Assembly (NCBI GenBank): GCA_037157565.1
Contig: JAZHRO010000073.1
Coordinates: forward strand, 90,870,001-90,934,000
DNA: 64,000 nt
Direction: 5' to 3'
Source of the DNA: Thalassia testudinum
Taxonomy: Eukaryota; Streptophyta; Magnoliopsida; Alismatales; Hydrocharitaceae
Part shown: positions 46,376 to 58,147 of the stretch, piece after piece
How positions within the stretch are numbered: the stretch's first letter is position 1
Layout: each line of letters begins with the position of its first letter
Translations under genes and position numbers: made by a program
The notes under the pieces: generated by a model
Databases searched by the model: none
The model's input: the letters and a program-made list of their open reading frames with translations, nothing else
What the model was told of the DNA's origin: nothing

Positions 46376-49070
46376 TGATGAGAGCCTCATCATGAGCCAT
46401 AACTATCTCATTTTGACATAATAAAGAGAATAAAAGCTCCTACATAACCTAGTAGAAGGCCTAAATGAAGGAATAACTATTCTGGGAAGAAAACATGAGA
46501 TAAAGGTTAAAACTGCAATTTTACCATTGCAGTACATAAATGGGATTTCTCAGAGACAAAACATAGGTCAAATGGTCTAAATGAAATAAAATGTGGGTTG
46601 AATCAATCAGAAATGGGTTCATGTGCAATCTAGGAATTAAATGACATTTGGTAACCCTAAAACAGACCTACTTAAAGCAACAAGGTTCCAGTCAGGATAA
46701 AAATCAAGTAAACCCTCTAAAAATCATGGAAAAATATCCTCTATGGTTTAGAACATTCAAATTGACCTTTGGAACCTAGTTTGACCTAGATTAGGGTCCT
46801 AGCTCATTGATTGACCTAATTTGGGTTTTTACGCAAAATGTCCAGTTAAACGGGGTCAAACCTAAAATCCAACTTCACCATTGGATTCCTTAAGTCCAAA
46901 TTAGGTTTTTACCAAAATTTGGACCTAATGGGAGGTCACCTTGACCTACTTTGCAATTTAGTACACCCAAATCACATTTTGGTCCCTAACTTTTGAAAAT
47001 CATCACAGAGAGCCCCCTAACTTCCTTGCCAACCTTGCAATCAGGTCCTTCTGGCATTATTGGGGCAGAATCCTTCTCCGGTGAGGATTAGAGAGGGAAT
47101 ACTCTCTGATTCCTCAGAGATCCCCTCCCAGAAATGGAAGGGAGATTCTTTGAGGAATTCCATTCCATCTGAGGCCAGTCATGATCCCTGATTTGATCCA
47201 AATCTCTCATGCGAATGCATGAGGGATTTGGGTATCCACCCACTTTCCTTCTCCAGCAAGCCATCGGAGACGGATACGTGCCCTCCGAGCTCTGAACACA
47301 CGGCCTAATGCCTATAAAAGAACCCCCAAACCCGGCCGCTCATTTTCAGCTCGACCTGGTCGGGGTTTCACCTCAGATTCGTCTCTTCCTTCCCGGCCAG
47401 GGTACCCAGCGAGCTCTGGCGAGCCCCCCTTCCCTTCCTCTTCGCTCTTCCACAAAACCAGTGGCAGAGACTTCTTCCTGATTCTCCTCCTCATCGCGCA
47501 ATACCCGCGCACGCTGCCTTAGACCCGTCGTCGCCGCCGTCCTCCCCCACTGGGATCCTTCCTCTCCGACGATAGCAGGTACAGCCGTCCGCCTCTACGC
47601 CCCCTTCGTCCCTACAATTAGGTTATAACTACTCCACAACTCCCCTCTTTCTTTTCCCCATTCTATTTCACTTGATTGCCCCTCGACCGCCGCCGTCCAC
47701 CGTCACCTTCCTCATCTCCGGCCACCCTCCAGCGAGGTGCCCCCGTCGCTCCGTAGCCCCACACGCCTCGCCGGCCATCGCAAAAGTTCCGCCTCACCAC
47801 ACTGAACACACTCCGCCCCCCCACTGCCACGCTACACCTCCACAACGCACCCCCGAACACACCCATCCACCCGACCACGGGGCGACCTAGGCACGCACTT
47901 CTAGGCCGCCCCGCGGCCTGCCACCTTGCCCTTCACCTTCGCCGTGACAAGGCGAAGGTCCCCCGATGATCTGATTAGGCCGAGAGGCTCGTTTCATGTC
48001 TGACAGTTCTCAAGCCCTTGCCGCCATTGACGGTGACTCGAAGAAGTTCCAAGCTCGCTCTAGGCTTCAGGACCGCAAGGCTTCAGGTGTAGCTCACTCG
48101 GGGAAGCATTGCGAAGCTATCTGACCAAGCAAGAGACGCTGCGATGTCCGCAGCTGTGGCAATTGCAGGAAGGATTTCTATGGGTGCGCGTGAGAAGGTA
48201 GCAACTAATAGTCCCATATCGGTAACTTACAAAGCACTGGCATGCTTTATATTGTTTTTGTGATATCGTTTTATTGCCTGCAGTCACACTTGGGGTGCGG
48301 TCCCTCACCTACTTCATGGCGCCTCATCCACGATTTCACCACGCGGATGTGGTGCGATCCGACCCGACCCCGAGCACACCTCGCGCATCACGCACACACC
48401 AGTGCGCCTGGTCACGGGCACGCGATCTAACCCGTTAACCCGACTATGGGAGAGCTTGCTGAGGGTGGTTCTCAGAGAGAGAGAGACACGCGAGTGTGGG
48501 TAGAGGGGTTAGGTTTTGTTGTACCTTGCTGTGGTTGTGCAGGGAAGGAAGGAGTGAAGGAAACACTTAGCCGCTGCTAGTAAAGGGAAGAAGAGAAGGA
48601 AGTAGAAGGAAAAAGTGAAGAAGGAAGGAAGCTAGTGAAAAGAGCAGAAAGAGGCGAAGGAAAAAGAGAAGTATAGCAGAGCCAAGGAAGAAGAAGCCTT
48701 CCCAGAAGAAAGAAGAGAGGCAAAGATAGAAACCAAGGAAGAAGAAGAAGAAGGAAGAAGAGAGACTGCAGAGAAAGAAGAAGAATAATCAAAGGAGGAA
48801 AATACTTTTAAGACGTCTGATCTTGTGATCAGACGTCCAATTTTACTCTTTTGCTTGGATTACTTTTTAAATGCATTTGAATTAAACTTTTGAGTAAATT
48901 AGAGTGTTCAATTACATTTGAGATTAGTAGTAAATTCCGATTGCTCCCTGTGTTCGACCTCGAATACTCCGATTTTCGAGTAATAAAAACTTTTATTTGT
49001 TGACGATGCTTGATCACCTATACTATGATGCAATAACTGTTAAAACACGATCGAGTTTCGCATGTCAACA
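46376..49070 (+). repeat. 3' LTR of element D
   Basis: Matches 39247-41949 nearly end to end. TATA box TATAAAAG at 47313-47320, inverted repeat 48812-48837, end CATGTCAACA. Followed by the ATATA TSD (49071-49075). Confidence 0.9.
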
Positions 49071-49075
49071 ATATA

Positions 49076-52000
49076 GATATATTTAATTAGATTAAAATGC
49101 CTATTCATTCATGTTGCTAGGCTTAGATTTACATTTCATGTTATAAATATTGCATAGCATGCATCATTCTACATTTAGAGTAGTTGTATATATTTTAGGT
49201 TAATTAGGTCCTTTTTATGGTTAGGAGAGAAGAATTATTTTAGGGCCTCAGATTGATGATTGGACCGTACGGATCTGATTAGGATGACGATCGGAGTGTA
49301 ACGCCTCTGATATCGTCTAGATCAGAGAACTGTTGCATTGTATGAAGTCCGAAGAAGGTCAACAGCTAGGGGGTAATGCGACATCCGTACGAGTTTCGGA
49401 TGGATCTGGAGTGATGATCGTAGTCCAGCAGCGTAGGAATCATCTCGATCTGAGCACCGTGGCACCCTTTACAAAAGAAAGAAGAATGGACGGCTCAGAT
49501 GGAGCCATGTGGTGCCATCCAAGACGCCTAATGCCGGTCGCATGCAACGCACCGCGCACAGCCACAGTTGCTGCCACGCACCATGCATAGCCGCAGTAGC
49601 GAGCAGCAACATGGTGTGGGGAGCACGGGCGCGTGAAGCGCATAGCGCGTGATGCGCACCCCAGCGGAGGATAGGCGTGGATCTTCAGTGACGCCCACCT
49701 TTAGTGATGCATGCAGCTCACTAATGATCTGCGTGCACCAGCAAGAGGAATTGAAGGGTAGATCTTTAGTGACAGTGATGAGTCCATTTTAATGGACTAT
49801 TTTTATGCCTAAGTTAACTTTATTCTTACATTTTATGTTTGTTAATAACTACAGTAGGTCATAGAATGATTGCATGCATCATTACTTAAGTTTACATCTA
49901 TTCTATTGCATTCTATAACTTATTATGTATACAAGTAACTATTTTATATTTCATTATTGTAGGAATAACTTATGTTATATTTCAACGTGCCACTCTCTCA
50001 TGTAGGTCTCGCACACAGTGTACCCTATCCATCTCCTCCACTTGATCCACTCCATCAGGTTAATTTAAGAGTTAACAAGTAACTGGGAAAGTGAGAGAGG
50101 AAGAGGAATAATTTTGCAAAGAAACCAGGGTTTTGAGAGGAATTCTTCCCCCACGGGGACCTGTCAACACTCTACCGACCTCAACCAATTCACCTCTCAA
50201 CAAACCCACCTCTCAACAAGCGACCAATTTTAGTAACGAATTTAAAATCCCTTGACTTGCATCGGGGAAGAAAGGACGGGGAGGAGATAAAAGTCGCATG
50301 GGGGTGCTCTTAGCGCGTGAGGCTCTGGAACGCACTACTGTGGACCCTGCGCACATCGTGGGGAGAACCTACACTGTGGCCCTTTCAGGCAATAGTGCCA
50401 GCCATGCCAAGCGCACCTCTCAAGTGCTATAGTAGAGCGCCCAGGTGCAACCCATGCTCGCGCGCAACCTTCGCCTACATGCAACAGCCTTGTGCGCACA
50501 ACCCTCACCCACCATACAGGTGTATACACCGCATGCAGTAGCGCCCCTATGCCTCTCCGTCTTCTTCTTCCTCTGCTTCTCTACGCACGGCCCGTAGAAA
50601 ACCAACAACGTGTGCCTCATCTCTTCTCCACGCATGGCAGCAGGAAACCAACAGCAGCAGCAGTGCGCGCCTCATCTCTTCTCCATGCACGGTAGTAGGA
50701 AACCAATAGTAGCAGCGCGCGCCTCGATCCTGCCCATCTTCTCTACGTACGGTGCACCTCCTCACGTGACCAGCAGTCGGCCGGCCGCGATTTCTAGTCG
50801 CACGGGCATGCAACAGCAGCAGCCTGCGTCCTCTCTTGCAGCCAGCTCCGCCGGCGTCATGCTCTCCAGCTGACCGCCACCGTCCACCTCCGGTCGTGCC
50901 TTAACCGCTGTCACGACCACCTCTCTCCCACACACCACTACCGGCCATTAGTCAGCTGGCCGCCACACCTCCACGTGTGCAAAGAGGGTAGAGGAAGTTT
51001 CCTCTGTTTTTGGTGACAGAAAAATTACCAAACGTGCCATTGCCGAAAACACTATTGCGATATTTGATTGATTAATATATTTGAGTGAAATTGCATGCAA
51101 GCCCTTAAGTGTTATATTATTTCTTTCATACACGTGACTCTTATATGTTGAGGTTGATAAATGCATAAAATCTCATGAAGACACTCACATGACCTAAAAG
51201 AGAAAGCCCCATGTCTTAAAATACAATTATGTTACATGCCATTGCAAGTTATTTCATGAAAGGAAAATTACATTCATACCCCTTAATTTCTAAATTATTA
51301 CTTGTTCCTTCTTTTCGCCTTGTTTCGCATCAGATTTGAACAAGGATTGCACACTTGATTGAACAAATACAAAGGAAAAATATTTCATGAACTTATTATT
51401 CTGTTCATCTCTGTGGATACGACATTCTTTTTGTGGTTTAAATTGATATCTATTTTAATCTTCGATTCCACTACATTAATTACAACGACATATCATTCTA
51501 TTGCTATTTTAATAAAGAGAAACTCTCTCTATATGATAGCTATAGCAACGTTTACAGATGTCAGTAATGACCCTGATGCGAATTTATTCTTCCTCCTCCA
51601 CTATGAAAGGACCTACCCACCACCATTCCAAACCATCTCTTCCTTTCTTCCTCTTACCACCTCCAAGGCTCTAGAAAGAGCTTGTCCCAAGCCCGAGATG
51701 CTCCTCTAGAGTAGAAAATCAAATAACTTTCCCTCTCCTTATCCCCATTCATAGAGCATCCTATGGCCATCCTATCACCACCCTTCGAGAAGAAGATCCT
51801 CGCTGCAACGTCGTCCTGCTGCATCCTCCGTCCTCTGGCTCCGTCCTCCGTCTCGCTCCTCACCACCTTCCTCTAAGCGATGTCAGAGTGAGTCGTCCTT
51901 CGAGCGATCGTCGAGCGGGAATTCTCTCACCTCATTCTATCTTTTTACACTTTTGTAGTGTAGATTTTCTGCTTTCATTGTGTAACAGACAAGTCTTCAT

Positions 52001-52307
52001 GAATAGATGATTGTTTCTCTCTCTCTCTTTCTCCATCTCTCTTATTTTTTGCAAGTAGATAAAGTTTTCATCAATCGAATCTCTTGCTTGCACGATTAAA
52101 TACCAAAAAATTAGAAAAGATAAAAATGACCAAAAATAAATAAAAGTGAAAAGCACAAAGTTTCAAGACCAGATGTTCACCTCCTTGTGTTTAGCCTAGG
52201 ACTCCCTTGGAGTTTCGATATAAATTTTATTTGACCACAAGTTTTGCAACTATGACGACGGGTCACTTGTAACCCTGATTTTTAAACACGCAAAACACAT
52301 GCGATTA
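49076..52307 (+). repeat. 3' LTR of element B (main part, interrupted)
   Basis: Segments 49076-49776 and 51535-52307 align with B's 5' LTR, with an insert in between. The end reads GCGATTA where the 5' LTR has GTGATCA, so the terminal CA is mutated to TA. GTGAG (52308-52312) follows, completing the TSD. The TATA box is mutated to CTATGAAAGG (about 51601). Visibly more diverged between copies than the LTR pairs of E, D or C, fitting an older insertion. Confidence 0.75.
49777..51534 (+). mobile_element. Solo-LTR-like insertion in B's 3' LTR
   Basis: Begins TGATGAGTCCATTTTAATGG after GACAG; GATAG follows the far end at 51535-51539, a possible TSD with one mismatch. The late part (TCTGTGGATACGACATTC, TTCCACTACATTAATTACAA, CATATCA at 51489-51495) is the usual U5 end of gypsy LTRs in this window. 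About 39 bp (51496-51534) follow that CA without a recognisable PBS, so the right end is unsettled. Frames at 50317-50873 are GC-rich LTR sequence. Confidence 0.5.
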
Positions 52308-52312
52308 GTGAG

Positions 52313-53258
52313 TCCTACCATCTTAGGCACAACTTAGATTGGACTCACTCACCGACTGTCGGAGATCGGGTTGATGATGCATGCATCTAACCACTTGATG
52401 ATCTCCTTTTTCATGACATCCTGCAAGTTCGGATTCAGGCATCTCTGCATTTCACAGGATGGCCGTGAGCCCTCTTCGATATAGATGTGATGCGTGCAAT
52501 ATGAGGAGCTGATGCCAATCACATCATCGAGAGTCCATCCAATGGCTCTCTGATGCTACTAGAGGATAGTAATCAAGTGTGTTTCCTGATTAGATGTGAG
52601 TCGGAAGTTGACAATCATATGAAACGTCAGATTGGAACCCAAAAGTGGTATTTGAGATGGTCAGGGAGGGGTTTCAATTCCATAACTAGATTATCAGCAA
52701 CAGTAGGTGCTTCAGGGTGGGTGTCGGGGGCAAACATAGGAACTAAGGGTATGTCTAGGTTAGGTTCAGGCTCCTCTAATTGCATGTTTTGATCTTCTTG
52801 TGGTTGATTTGAAATACTCGGGTTTTCCTTGATACATCGGTCATCAACCACGGACTCAACATTGCAAATTTGTTCATTAACTTTGTAATAAATTCCTTGT
52901 TGGGCTTTAAAGATGTCGATCTTTGGTGTCTTGCTACCAAATTTTATCTCAATTTGGCCCTCCTTGCAATTAATATTAGCCTAGCTGTGGCCAGAAAGGG
53001 TCTCCCTAATATGATCGGTGTATTCTTCATGTTCTCAGTAGCATCCTTGTCTAAGACGATGAAATCCATGGGAAAGTAGAAATCATGTACCCTAACTATG
53101 ACATCCTCGAGTACTCTTGTTGGCGACTTAACAGATAGATCAACTAACTGCAAAGTCATCTCTATCCGTTTAAGCTCAGATTCCTCAAAGTGGTCTTGTA
53201 GGGATGTGGGTATCTGATAAGTCAACTTTTGCTTTCGAATAATGTGATTAAGATGCTC
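52313..53258 (-). pseudogene. pol-PR/RT: Protease C-terminus, linker and RT N-terminus of element A
   Basis: Continues A's pol on the far side of B. Minus strand from 53258: protease-like LQLVDLSVKSPTRVLEDVIV, FPMDFIVLDKD, ILGRPFLATA; then an acidic linker; then ELKPLPDHLKYHFW and, near 52450-52370, a CLNPNLQDVMKKEIIKWLDA-type segment that is the RT N-terminal motif also seen in H (CLNPNIREVVKKEILKWLDV). It is truncated at 53258 by element H; the active site and gag would lie beyond H, outside the window. Frames are broken. Confidence 0.75.
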
Positions 53259-55149
53259 TGTCATTTTAGTAACAAAGTGGTAGAAAATCACTTAACAAAA
53301 TAATTACAATAAAAATTACCACCCACAGAAGAGCGAGTCATGTCCACAGGGAGGTAATGATGTAATAAAATCTCAATTATTTCATATTCTTTCAATCAAG
53401 TGTGAAATCCATAATCAAATCTGACATGAAATGCGATGGAAAGAAGATGCTCAATAACTCAAAAATATAAGGGTATATGTGCAATTTTTCCTCACTGAAA
53501 TATTCAATAAATATGTGATGATTTTATGTAATTTTCAATTGACATGTATTAGAGAAAATTTATGCACATTTTAATCCCAAAACCATTATTAAAACATGTG
53601 AATATCAATAACCACGTAATTATCAGAAAGCTTGAGTATGCAGTCAAAATTTCACCATAATAAATTAATCATAAATTAAAATTGATTTTGGTGGCAATGG
53701 CATTAAAATGTAATTTTTAATTAGAACAAAAATAGGGGATTTTTCCTCTCTCCTTATTGTGCATTGGAGAGTGGTTCAATCGAGGAGATACTCCCACAGG
53801 AGGTTGGCTGAAGTGAGGCCGTCATGGTGGAGGCAGCAGTGCGTCGCGAGATGGCCGGAACCGGTCTGCCGGAGGAGAGGAGTGTCGGTGGTGGAGCTGC
53901 TGTCGCCGCACGTGCTGCAGGTTCAAGGAGAGCAGCGCACGTGGGTTCTAGAGGTGCTGCAGATGCACAGAGACACGGTGGCGTGGACGTGCAGGTGCTC
54001 TGTAGAGCGCACAGGCGTGCGTAGACGTGGGTGTGGCTGCGGCTGCAGGTGCTGCGCGGGGTTGCAGGCAGTGGTGCAGCAAAGTGCAGGCGCACACACG
54101 GAGGTGCATGCGGGGTGGAAGTGGCGCGCGTGCTTGTGGGTGCGCGGTAGGGGGCTTAGGCGCACTGTTGGTAGTGCGGGTGGGTGCTTGTAGCTGGAGG
54201 GCACGTGGGAGAGCTGCGGGAGTGTGCAGTTGGAGGGGAGCTCACTCTGCGCACGTTGCTGGAGGCGATCGTGGGTCTGATGCAGCTGGGAGAAGCTGCT
54301 AGTGATGATGCGGTTTAGAGGAGAGGGCGACTGCTGGTGATTGCACAGGCTAGAGGAGAGGCCAGCTACTACTACGGGTGGGGATGGCATGTTGTTGGGT
54401 TTATTTTTAAGGTTAAGTGAAACAGAGGAAAAAGAAGGAAGAAGGAGAAGATATGGGGCCAAGCTTCAGACGTCCGGGAAACTTCCCAGACGTCTTAACT
54501 AACAAGGGAGATGAAATTGCAGCGGCTGCAGTGGTGGATGTTGGTGATGACGGTGAGGGTGGTGCACGCTAAGGTGCTCACAGTAATGCAAACGAGCTCC
54601 AGATGGCGGTGTGGCCTATCACGCCACACACCCACAGTGGTGGAGTCTCGTCGCCACGGTTAAGGCCTGTGGTGGTGAAGTGGATGAGAGGTCAACTCTC
54701 TGAACAGTGGTGGGTTAGGGATGGTGGCCTCCGAAGCTCGGTAGCTCTCCCTCCTTTTGTAGACGGTCATCATTTCAAATTCAAAATGCTGTAGCGTAAA
54801 TGTGATGTGAAAGAGGAGGAGGAGGAGCTGAAGCTGGAGGATTTACCTATGCAAAGGAGAAAAAAAATAAAAGAATAAAATATTATGGTTATTTATGCAT
54901 AAGCCCTTAACTTCTATGTTAAATTAAAACAATGTATGCAATGCACCTAATTGGTTAAATAATTAAATGAATGCAATTCTAAGTTAATTCTAAATGCATT
55001 TAGCTATGAATGCAATGCATGAATTATATAATTAAATCAGAAATATGAAATAATCTATTTACATCCTAATGCATGCTAAATAAATGTTAGAATTAACTTA
55101 ATGTCTGGGCACTTAAATACTTAAATACCCCACAAATATGGGCTAATCA
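53259..55149 (-). repeat. 3' LTR of element H
   Basis: Minus strand starts TGATTAGCCCATATTTGTGG, nearly identical to E's LTR start, and ends CTAAAATGACA. It contains the AGACGTCT near-palindrome (54464-54499) and the GC-rich region of the E type. About 1.89 kb, 0.4 kb longer than E's LTR. GC-rich frames (53754-54095, 53759-54193, 53923-54462) overlap on both strands and are not genes. Confidence 0.75.
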
Positions 55150-56412
55150 AATACTCCCATGACTAGTTTTTGCTAGTCCCTAGCAAATCCAAGCAAAACC
55201 TAGCACTCCAAGTAGACTAGCCAACCCAATCGGTCTTCCTTTAGAAACATTTTAAGTTCAGACTTTAGACATAAGGTTCCCAAGTAGTTGTTAAGTTACA
55301 GACTAGGTCGGCTAAAGACAGATTGCAGGCACAAGTTTCCCTAATTTTTGACTCTACCCTAAGGTTTATTGATCCTTGAGATTAAAGCATCTGTGCATGT
55401 GCATTGGTCTGAGTTATTTGAGTTAAAGGAAAAAGGATTTTTTTTTTGAATATATATATATATTTTGTTTGATTCCTCTAAGTCTAACCTCGGATCAGCT
55501 ATCAACACGGTCTGTGTTGGATTCATTGTCTCCATCACCGTACCTCGAAGGGTGCCTAGCTTTCGATGCTTTGAGATAGCACCGCCCATAACAACCCCAA
55601 GAACTCCTAGCAATCGACACTTCGAGATAGTATCGCCCATGGATTTCTAAAGAAAATTTAGGCCTGTGGCAATCGGCACTTCGAGATAGGGCTGCCCATG
55701 ATACCTGAACCGCATAATGCACTTACATGCCCCCAGTAGGATGGATATCCTAAGAGACAAGCGTCGAGAAGGTAATATGTTATCATCTCATCCTCAAGGT
55801 GAGTATATACTCCACCTCTCCTGCGGTGGGAACTCTTCTAATCAAATTGTGTTTTCAAGCGTCTCCTAAGTCAAAACTAAGAGAACCAAATCTCTTTTAA
55901 GAAAGGAATTAAGTTGGTTACTTACACCAGACCAAGTGTGTGAAATTTTGATGCTTGGGTTACAAGGACTCGTAAACAAAAAGGTAGAACAAGACTCCAG
56001 GTACTATCCCAACCTTTTAACTCAATCCCTAGCTTTCCTTCCTCAACCTCTTGAGGAATGGTCCGCAACTTAACTCCTACTTAACTTTTTAAGTCCACAA
56101 AGGACCCTAAAGGTCTAAAACTAGTTGCTCATTTATCTTCTAAAGTTCGACCCTAGAATCAACTTAGTCTAACCTAGAGTTCTGATTTGCTTAAGAATGT
56201 AGGACCTAGCCAGTTAAGCTCAATACTTTTTTTTCATTTATTTATTTATTATTATTATTATTATGCAATATGCATGAATGAATGCAAAATGTAGACATGC
56301 TATAAACAAAAATGCCTTAGGTCCTCTCCCCCATGCCTAGTTAAAACAATGTCGTCATTGAAAACAAAAATAGTTAAAGGAAGATATTGCCTGAGGCGGA
56401 GAATGGTAGGAG
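55150..56412 (-). other. 3' noncoding block of H
   Basis: In minus orientation: internal PPT-like tract at about 56362-56326 (ATGACGACATTG...TAGGCATGGGGGAG), a stretch parallel to E's 23560-23900, shared GCTTGTCTCTTAGGATATCC and CCTACTGGGGGCATGTAAG (about 55766-55720), three repeat units (55705-55545, ATGGGCGATACTATCTCGAA type), and GGGACTAGCAAAAACTAG, TCATGGGAG (about 55180-55152) before the LTR. Same order as in E. No gene. Confidence 0.7.
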
Positions 56413-57321
56413 CTAAGGCTTCTCAAGAGTGACCTCGTCAGCCAGATGGCCATCCAAAGTAATGCATGGTTTTAACCATTGACCGTTGATGATAAAGGGA
56501 GTTGCTAAAGAGGAAGGGTTTTTAATCTCCACAGCTCCATGCGGAAACACTTTAGTGATTATGTATGGTCCATCCCAACGAGATTTTAACTTCCCAGGAA
56601 AAAGCTTAAGTCTGGAATTGAAAAGCCAGACTTATTGCTTAGGCTCAAAGATCTTTCGAAGCATATACTTATCATGCAAGACCTTAGTTCTTTCTTTATA
56701 AGCTTGAGAGGTGTCATAAGCATCATTCCTCAGCTCCTCAAGCTCACTTAATTCCAGAAGTCGTGCCTTACCTGCCTTCTCTAAATCCATGTTAACACTT
56801 CGAATAGCATAAAGTGCCTTATGTTCGAACTCAACAGGTAAATGGCATGCTTTCCAATACACAATTCGAAAGGGAGAAGTACCCAAAGGGGTCTTATAGG
56901 CCGTTCGATATGCCCACAAAGCATCATCGAGCTTTTGTGACCAGTCTTTCCTATCAGGTCTAACGGTCTTTTCCAAAATATTTTTTATCTCCCTTTTTGA
57001 CACTTCAAATTGGCCACTTGTCTGAGGATGGTAATGGGTAGCGACCTTGTGAGTCACTCCCAGACTCCTAATTAGTCGATTGAAGTGGTGGTTTTGGAAA
57101 TGAGGTCCCCCATCAATTATAATGGTCTTGGGGCAGCCGAAACAAGATATGATATTGGCCTTCACAAATTTCAATACCACAGAGTGGTCATTTGTGCGCG
57201 TTAGAATGGCCTCTATCCATTTAGAGACATAATCAACTGCCACTAAGATATATTCATAACCATGGGACGATGGGAAGGGGCCCATAAAGTCAATTACCCA
57301 CACATCAAAAATTTCAGCAGA
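56413..57321 (-). pseudogene. pol-IN: Integrase of element H, in-frame stops
   Basis: All three catalytic acidic residues are present: Asp in VIDFMGPF, Asp in IIIDGGPHF, Glu in [16 protein letters not shown]. Then [20 protein letters not shown] and the C-terminal GPY/F module KLFPGKLKSRWDGPYIITKV. A TAA just before VWLFNSRLKL (about 56630) and a TAA upstream at 57322 interrupt an otherwise open frame that ends at a TAG near 56413. Apart from the stops it looks well preserved. Confidence 0.9.
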
Positions 57322-58147
57322 TTAAATAGGATGTTGAGGCATTTCATTCCTCTTCCCAATCATTCCAGTACGTTGACATCTAATACAGGCCTTAACAAAA
57401 TTATGGGAATCCTTAAATAAGGAAGGCCACCAAAAATCGGACTGAAGAACCTTAAAGGCAATTTTCTTAGTACCAAAGTGTCCACAATGAACTTCATGGC
57501 AAAAACTCAGCACACTTTGTTGTTCCTCTTTAGGTACACAATGTCTCAATACTTGGTCTTGTCCAATTATAAATAATTCTGGCTCTTCCCAATGAAAATA
57601 TCTTGCTTGGGAAATAAATCTCTTTCTTTTCTGCTCATCCCAAGAGCCAGGAGTTTGTCCAGTGACCAAGTAATTTATGGTATTTGCATACCAAGGTAAA
57701 GTTGGTGTTACCGCCATCAGAGTTTCATCGGGAAATGTCTCGCAAATGTCTCCAAAAAGAGAGTCATTAAGTGGAAGGTGGGACAGGTGGTCAGCCACAA
57801 CATTTTCTACTCCTTTCTTTTCACGTATCTCCAAGTCAAATTCTTGAAGGAGTAGGATCCACCTAATCAGACGTGGCTTAGAATCTTTCTTAGCAATGAG
57901 ATGTTTCACTGCCGCATGATCAGTAAAAATAACCACCTTAGACCCAAGCAAATAAGACCTAAGCTTCTCTAGAGCAAAAACTACAGCAAGTAATTCTTTT
58001 TCAATGACGATGTAGTTTTGCTGAGGTTCGGTTAAAGTCTTGTTTGCATAATGCAGCACATGAGGTCTTCCCTCAACTCTTTATCCAAGGACTGCTCCCA
58101 CTGCATAATTCGAAGCATCACACATCAACTCAAATGGGAGTGTCCAA
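57322..58147 (-). pseudogene. pol-RH: RNase H and integrase zinc-finger region of element H
   Basis: [16 protein letters not shown], then [20 protein letters not shown] and [18 protein letters not shown] (RNase H), [10 protein letters not shown], and the integrase zinc-binding motif with spaced His/His/Cys/Cys ([11 protein letters not shown]...CIRCQRTG). Frame 58059-57322 is open and joins the integrase in the same frame across one TAA. The RNase H start (SYAVGAVLG-type, about 58110-58075) lies upstream in a frame broken near 58080. Confidence 0.85.

Larger units (their letters stand above)
39247..49070 (+). mobile_element. Element D: complete non-autonomous gypsy-type element with A-type LTRs
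   Basis: 5' LTR 39247-41949, tRNA-Asp-type PBS 41953-41970, leader, broken orphan ORF 43150-44339, A-type 3' block, PPT at about 46349-46373, 3' LTR 46376-49070, TSD ATATA on both sides. The 9.8 kb are uninterrupted. LTRs and the 3' block from the GGGAGGCAACC motif onward are related to element A, but gag-pol is missing. This fits a non-autonomous partner of A-like elements. Confidence 0.9.
9741..52307 (+). mobile_element. Element B: Ty3/gypsy-type LTR element, expanded by nested insertions
   Basis: Defined by the 5' LTR 9741-11319, the 3' LTR (39240-39246 joined to 49076-52307) and the TSD GTGAG at both ends. The LTRs are clearly related, for example both have AGAAGAATTATTTTAGGGCC and a CT-rich microsatellite near the 3' end. 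Its own internal sequence is almost gone: the primer site/tRNA segment (11323-11393) and a 0.9 kb 3' noncoding piece (38308-39239) remain. No B-encoded protein survives. It contains B2, C, E, LINE F, D and a solo-LTR-like insert. Confidence 0.75.

Noticed and set aside
50317..50873. Several overlapping Arg/His/Ser-rich frames
   Set aside because: Open on both strands within a solo-LTR-like insert; GC-rich composition explains the lack of stops.
53754..54462. Overlapping frames of 113-179 codons in H's LTR
   Set aside because: Same GC-rich LTR region as in E, open on both strands, no conserved protein.
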